A stretch of 64,000 bases of DNA. It comes from Streptomyces sp. NBRC 109706 (GTDB lineage: Bacteria; Actinomycetota; Actinomycetes; Streptomycetales; Streptomycetaceae). The notes below the pieces were generated by a model. It ran no database searches and was not told the origin of the DNA. It saw only the letters and a list, made by a program, of their open reading frames with translations. The translations under genes and the position numbers were made by a program. The stretch covers positions 620,001 through 684,000 of the forward strand of contig NZ_BBOM01000006.1 of assembly GCF_000974485.1 (NCBI RefSeq), in the 5' to 3' direction. How positions within the stretch are numbered: position 1 is the stretch's first letter; every line of letters starts with the position of its first letter. This document shows positions 62,879 to 64,000 of the stretch, piece by piece.

Positions 62879-63307
62879 ATGCGAGGAAGCAGGGACGAGA
62901 CCGGAGAAGACGCCGGACCGGACACCGGGGGGCCCGGCGTCGGCGTCGAGGAGCACCCCGAGGGCGGCTGCGCCACGCCGGCGAACGCCGTGCACCATGT
63001 CTTCGGCCTGCTGGGCAAGCGCTGGACGGGCCTGCTGATCGCCTCGCTGATGGCGGGCCCCGGGCACTTCGCCGAGCTGCGCCGCTCGGTGCCGGGGATC
63101 AGCGAACGGATGCTCTCCGACCGGCTGAGCGAGCTGGTCGAGGCCGGACTGGTCCGCAGGGACGTGCACAACGGGCCCCCGTTGCGCGTCAGTTACCGGC
63201 TCACCGAGGCGGGCGAGAGCCTGCGCCCCGCGCTGGCCGAGCTGACCCGCTGGGCCGAGGGGCACCTCGGCGCCGCCGGCGCCGCCTGCCCCCGGATCGA
63301 CGGCTGA
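62879..63307 (+). CDS. HxlR-family winged-helix regulator
   Basis: This 142-residue regulator has a disordered Gly/Glu-rich N-terminus (about 1-28) and an HxlR winged helix: NAVHHVFGLLGKRWTGLLIASLMAGPGHFAELRRSVPGISERMLSDRLSELVEAGLVRRDVHNGPPLRVSYRLTEAGESL. A cysteine in EGGCATPANAV just before the domain matches the conserved redox Cys of YodB/HypR-type members. That cysteine and the divergent azoreductase point to control by quinones or electrophiles. Exact residue roles are inferred. Confidence 0.9.
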   Translation: MRGSRDETGEDAGPDTGGPGVGVEEHPEGGCATPANAVHHVFGLLGKRWTGLLIASLMAGPGHFAELRRSVPGISERMLSDRLSELVEAGLVRRDVHNGPPLRVSYRLTEAGESLRPALAELTRWAEGHLGAAGAACPRIDG

Positions 63308-63347
63308 CCGCCGTGGCGCCGGGCGTCCGGTGGCCTAGGCTGACCAG

Positions 63348-64000
63348 GTGAGCGAAGCGGCGGACGAGGCGACGAGCGACGGACAGGCCACCAGCGGTGA
63401 GGGCGCCGGCGGTGACGACGAGGGCACCCGGCGGCTGGCCCGCGCCGTGCGCGCCGCCGAGGACGCGCTGATCGAGTTCGAGATCGCGGTGGAGACCTTC
63501 CGGATCGAGGTGGAGAACTTCTCCCGGCTGCACGAGCAGCGCCTCGGTCCGCTCTACGCCCGCATCGAGGAGCTGGACGCCCAGCTCGCCGAGGCGGTCG
63601 CCGCCCGCACCGGCGATCCCGAGGATCTGCGCCGCGCCCAGGAGGCGCGCGCCGCCGTCACCCCCATGCCGCTGGTCTCCGAGCTGTTCCACGGCTGGCT
63701 GGACGGCGACGGCTTCTCGCCCGAGGGCTACGCCATGCTGACGGACCAGTCCGTGCGCCAGCCGCCCCGCGTCCGGCCCGGCGAGGAGGCCAGGGCGCTC
63801 TACCGCGAGCTGGCCCGCCGCTGCCACCCCGATCTGGTCACCGACCAGACGGAACGGGAGCGCAGGGACGCGTTCCTCTCCCGCGTCAACCAGGCGTACG
63901 CGCGCGGCGACGCGGACGCGTTGCGCGCGCTGGCCGAGGAGTGGGAGGCCGGCGGCGCCGGGGCGGAGGAGGCGCCGGTCTCGGCCGGCGAGGAGCTGTA
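63348..64000 (+). CDS. J-domain-containing protein (3' truncated by the window end)
   Basis: An open frame from GTG 63348 runs off the window. Its N-terminal part is acidic and likely coiled coil (RLARAVRAAEDALIEFEIAVETFRIEVENFSRLHEQRL, LYARIEELDAQLAEAV). About residues 145-185 form a J-like domain: ALYRELARRCHPDLVTDQTERERRDAFLSRVNQAYARGDADALRALAEE with the HPD tripeptide. Such proteins stimulate Hsp70-type chaperones, or use the J-like fold otherwise. The total length cannot be told. Confidence 0.8.
   Translation, partial: MSEAADEATSDGQATSGEGAGGDDEGTRRLARAVRAAEDALIEFEIAVETFRIEVENFSRLHEQRLGPLYARIEELDAQLAEAVAARTGDPEDLRRAQEARAAVTPMPLVSELFHGWLDGDGFSPEGYAMLTDQSVRQPPRVRPGEEARALYRELARRCHPDLVTDQTERERRDAFLSRVNQAYARGDADALRALAEEWEAGGAGAEEAPVSAGEEL

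Overview
The window is GC-rich DNA from a Streptomyces-like actinomycete. The evidence is strong third-position G/C bias, many GTG starts, a wblA regulator, the wblA-neighbouring ArsA-type ATPase pair, a SigE-family sigma factor with its membrane partner gene, a furA-katG pair and a pSAM2-type integrative element. No lineage below this level can be assigned from the sequence alone.

Region 1 (1-12.5 kb) is the right part of a probable specialised-metabolite cluster. A truncated Gfo/Idh/MocA-type oxidoreductase, a UDP-N-acetylhexosamine 6-dehydrogenase and two DegT/StrS aminotransferases together resemble the WbpA-WbpB-WbpE logic for 3-amino-uronic acid nucleotide sugars. On the other strand are a SAM methyltransferase, a UbiA-type prenyltransferase, a BenE-type permease, a large LuxR-type ATPase regulator and a short-chain polyprenyl diphosphate synthase. 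The product is unknown; an aminosugar-bearing prenylated compound is the inference.

Region 2 (12.6-15.9 kb) is a two-gene operon, a TerD/PD-(D/E)XK fusion followed by a NERD-domain protein, next to tRNA-Pro(CGG). It looks like an accessory stress or defence cassette.

Region 3 (15.9-38.7 kb) is mostly core chromosome: metallophosphoesterase, YqeY-like protein, bifunctional penicillin-binding protein, wblA, two ArsA-like ATPases, a small DUF4177 protein, RidA, an S9 peptidase, SURF1, a sigma factor and its membrane partner, aspartokinase, a DUF2625 protein, a PAS/GAF/PP2C phosphatase, a DUF5063 protein, recR, ybaB, dnaX, the SRP RNA gene and tRNA-Ser(GGA).

Region 4 (38.6-50.3 kb) is an integrated pSAM2-type actinomycete integrative and conjugative element (AICE), about 11.6 kb, inserted in tRNA-Ser and bounded by a 60-bp exact direct repeat. 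It encodes Int, Xis, a RepSA-type initiator, Spd spread proteins, a TraB/FtsK translocase, a KorSA-type GntR repressor and a Pif-type Nudix protein. It also carries a visibly lower-GC cargo gene for a P-loop ATPase fused to a PD-(D/E)XK nuclease, which is the best candidate in the window for an undescribed defence system.

Region 5 (50.3-64 kb) is accessory or variable chromosome: an MFS transporter, a class V aminotransferase and a divergent MocR regulator whose start codon overlaps that of the aminotransferase; furA-katG with a visible promoter and dyad; AraC and GntR regulators; a DinB-like protein; a 0.7-kb degenerate tandem-repeat field; an azoreductase with a divergent HxlR regulator and a clear operator; and the start of a J-domain protein.
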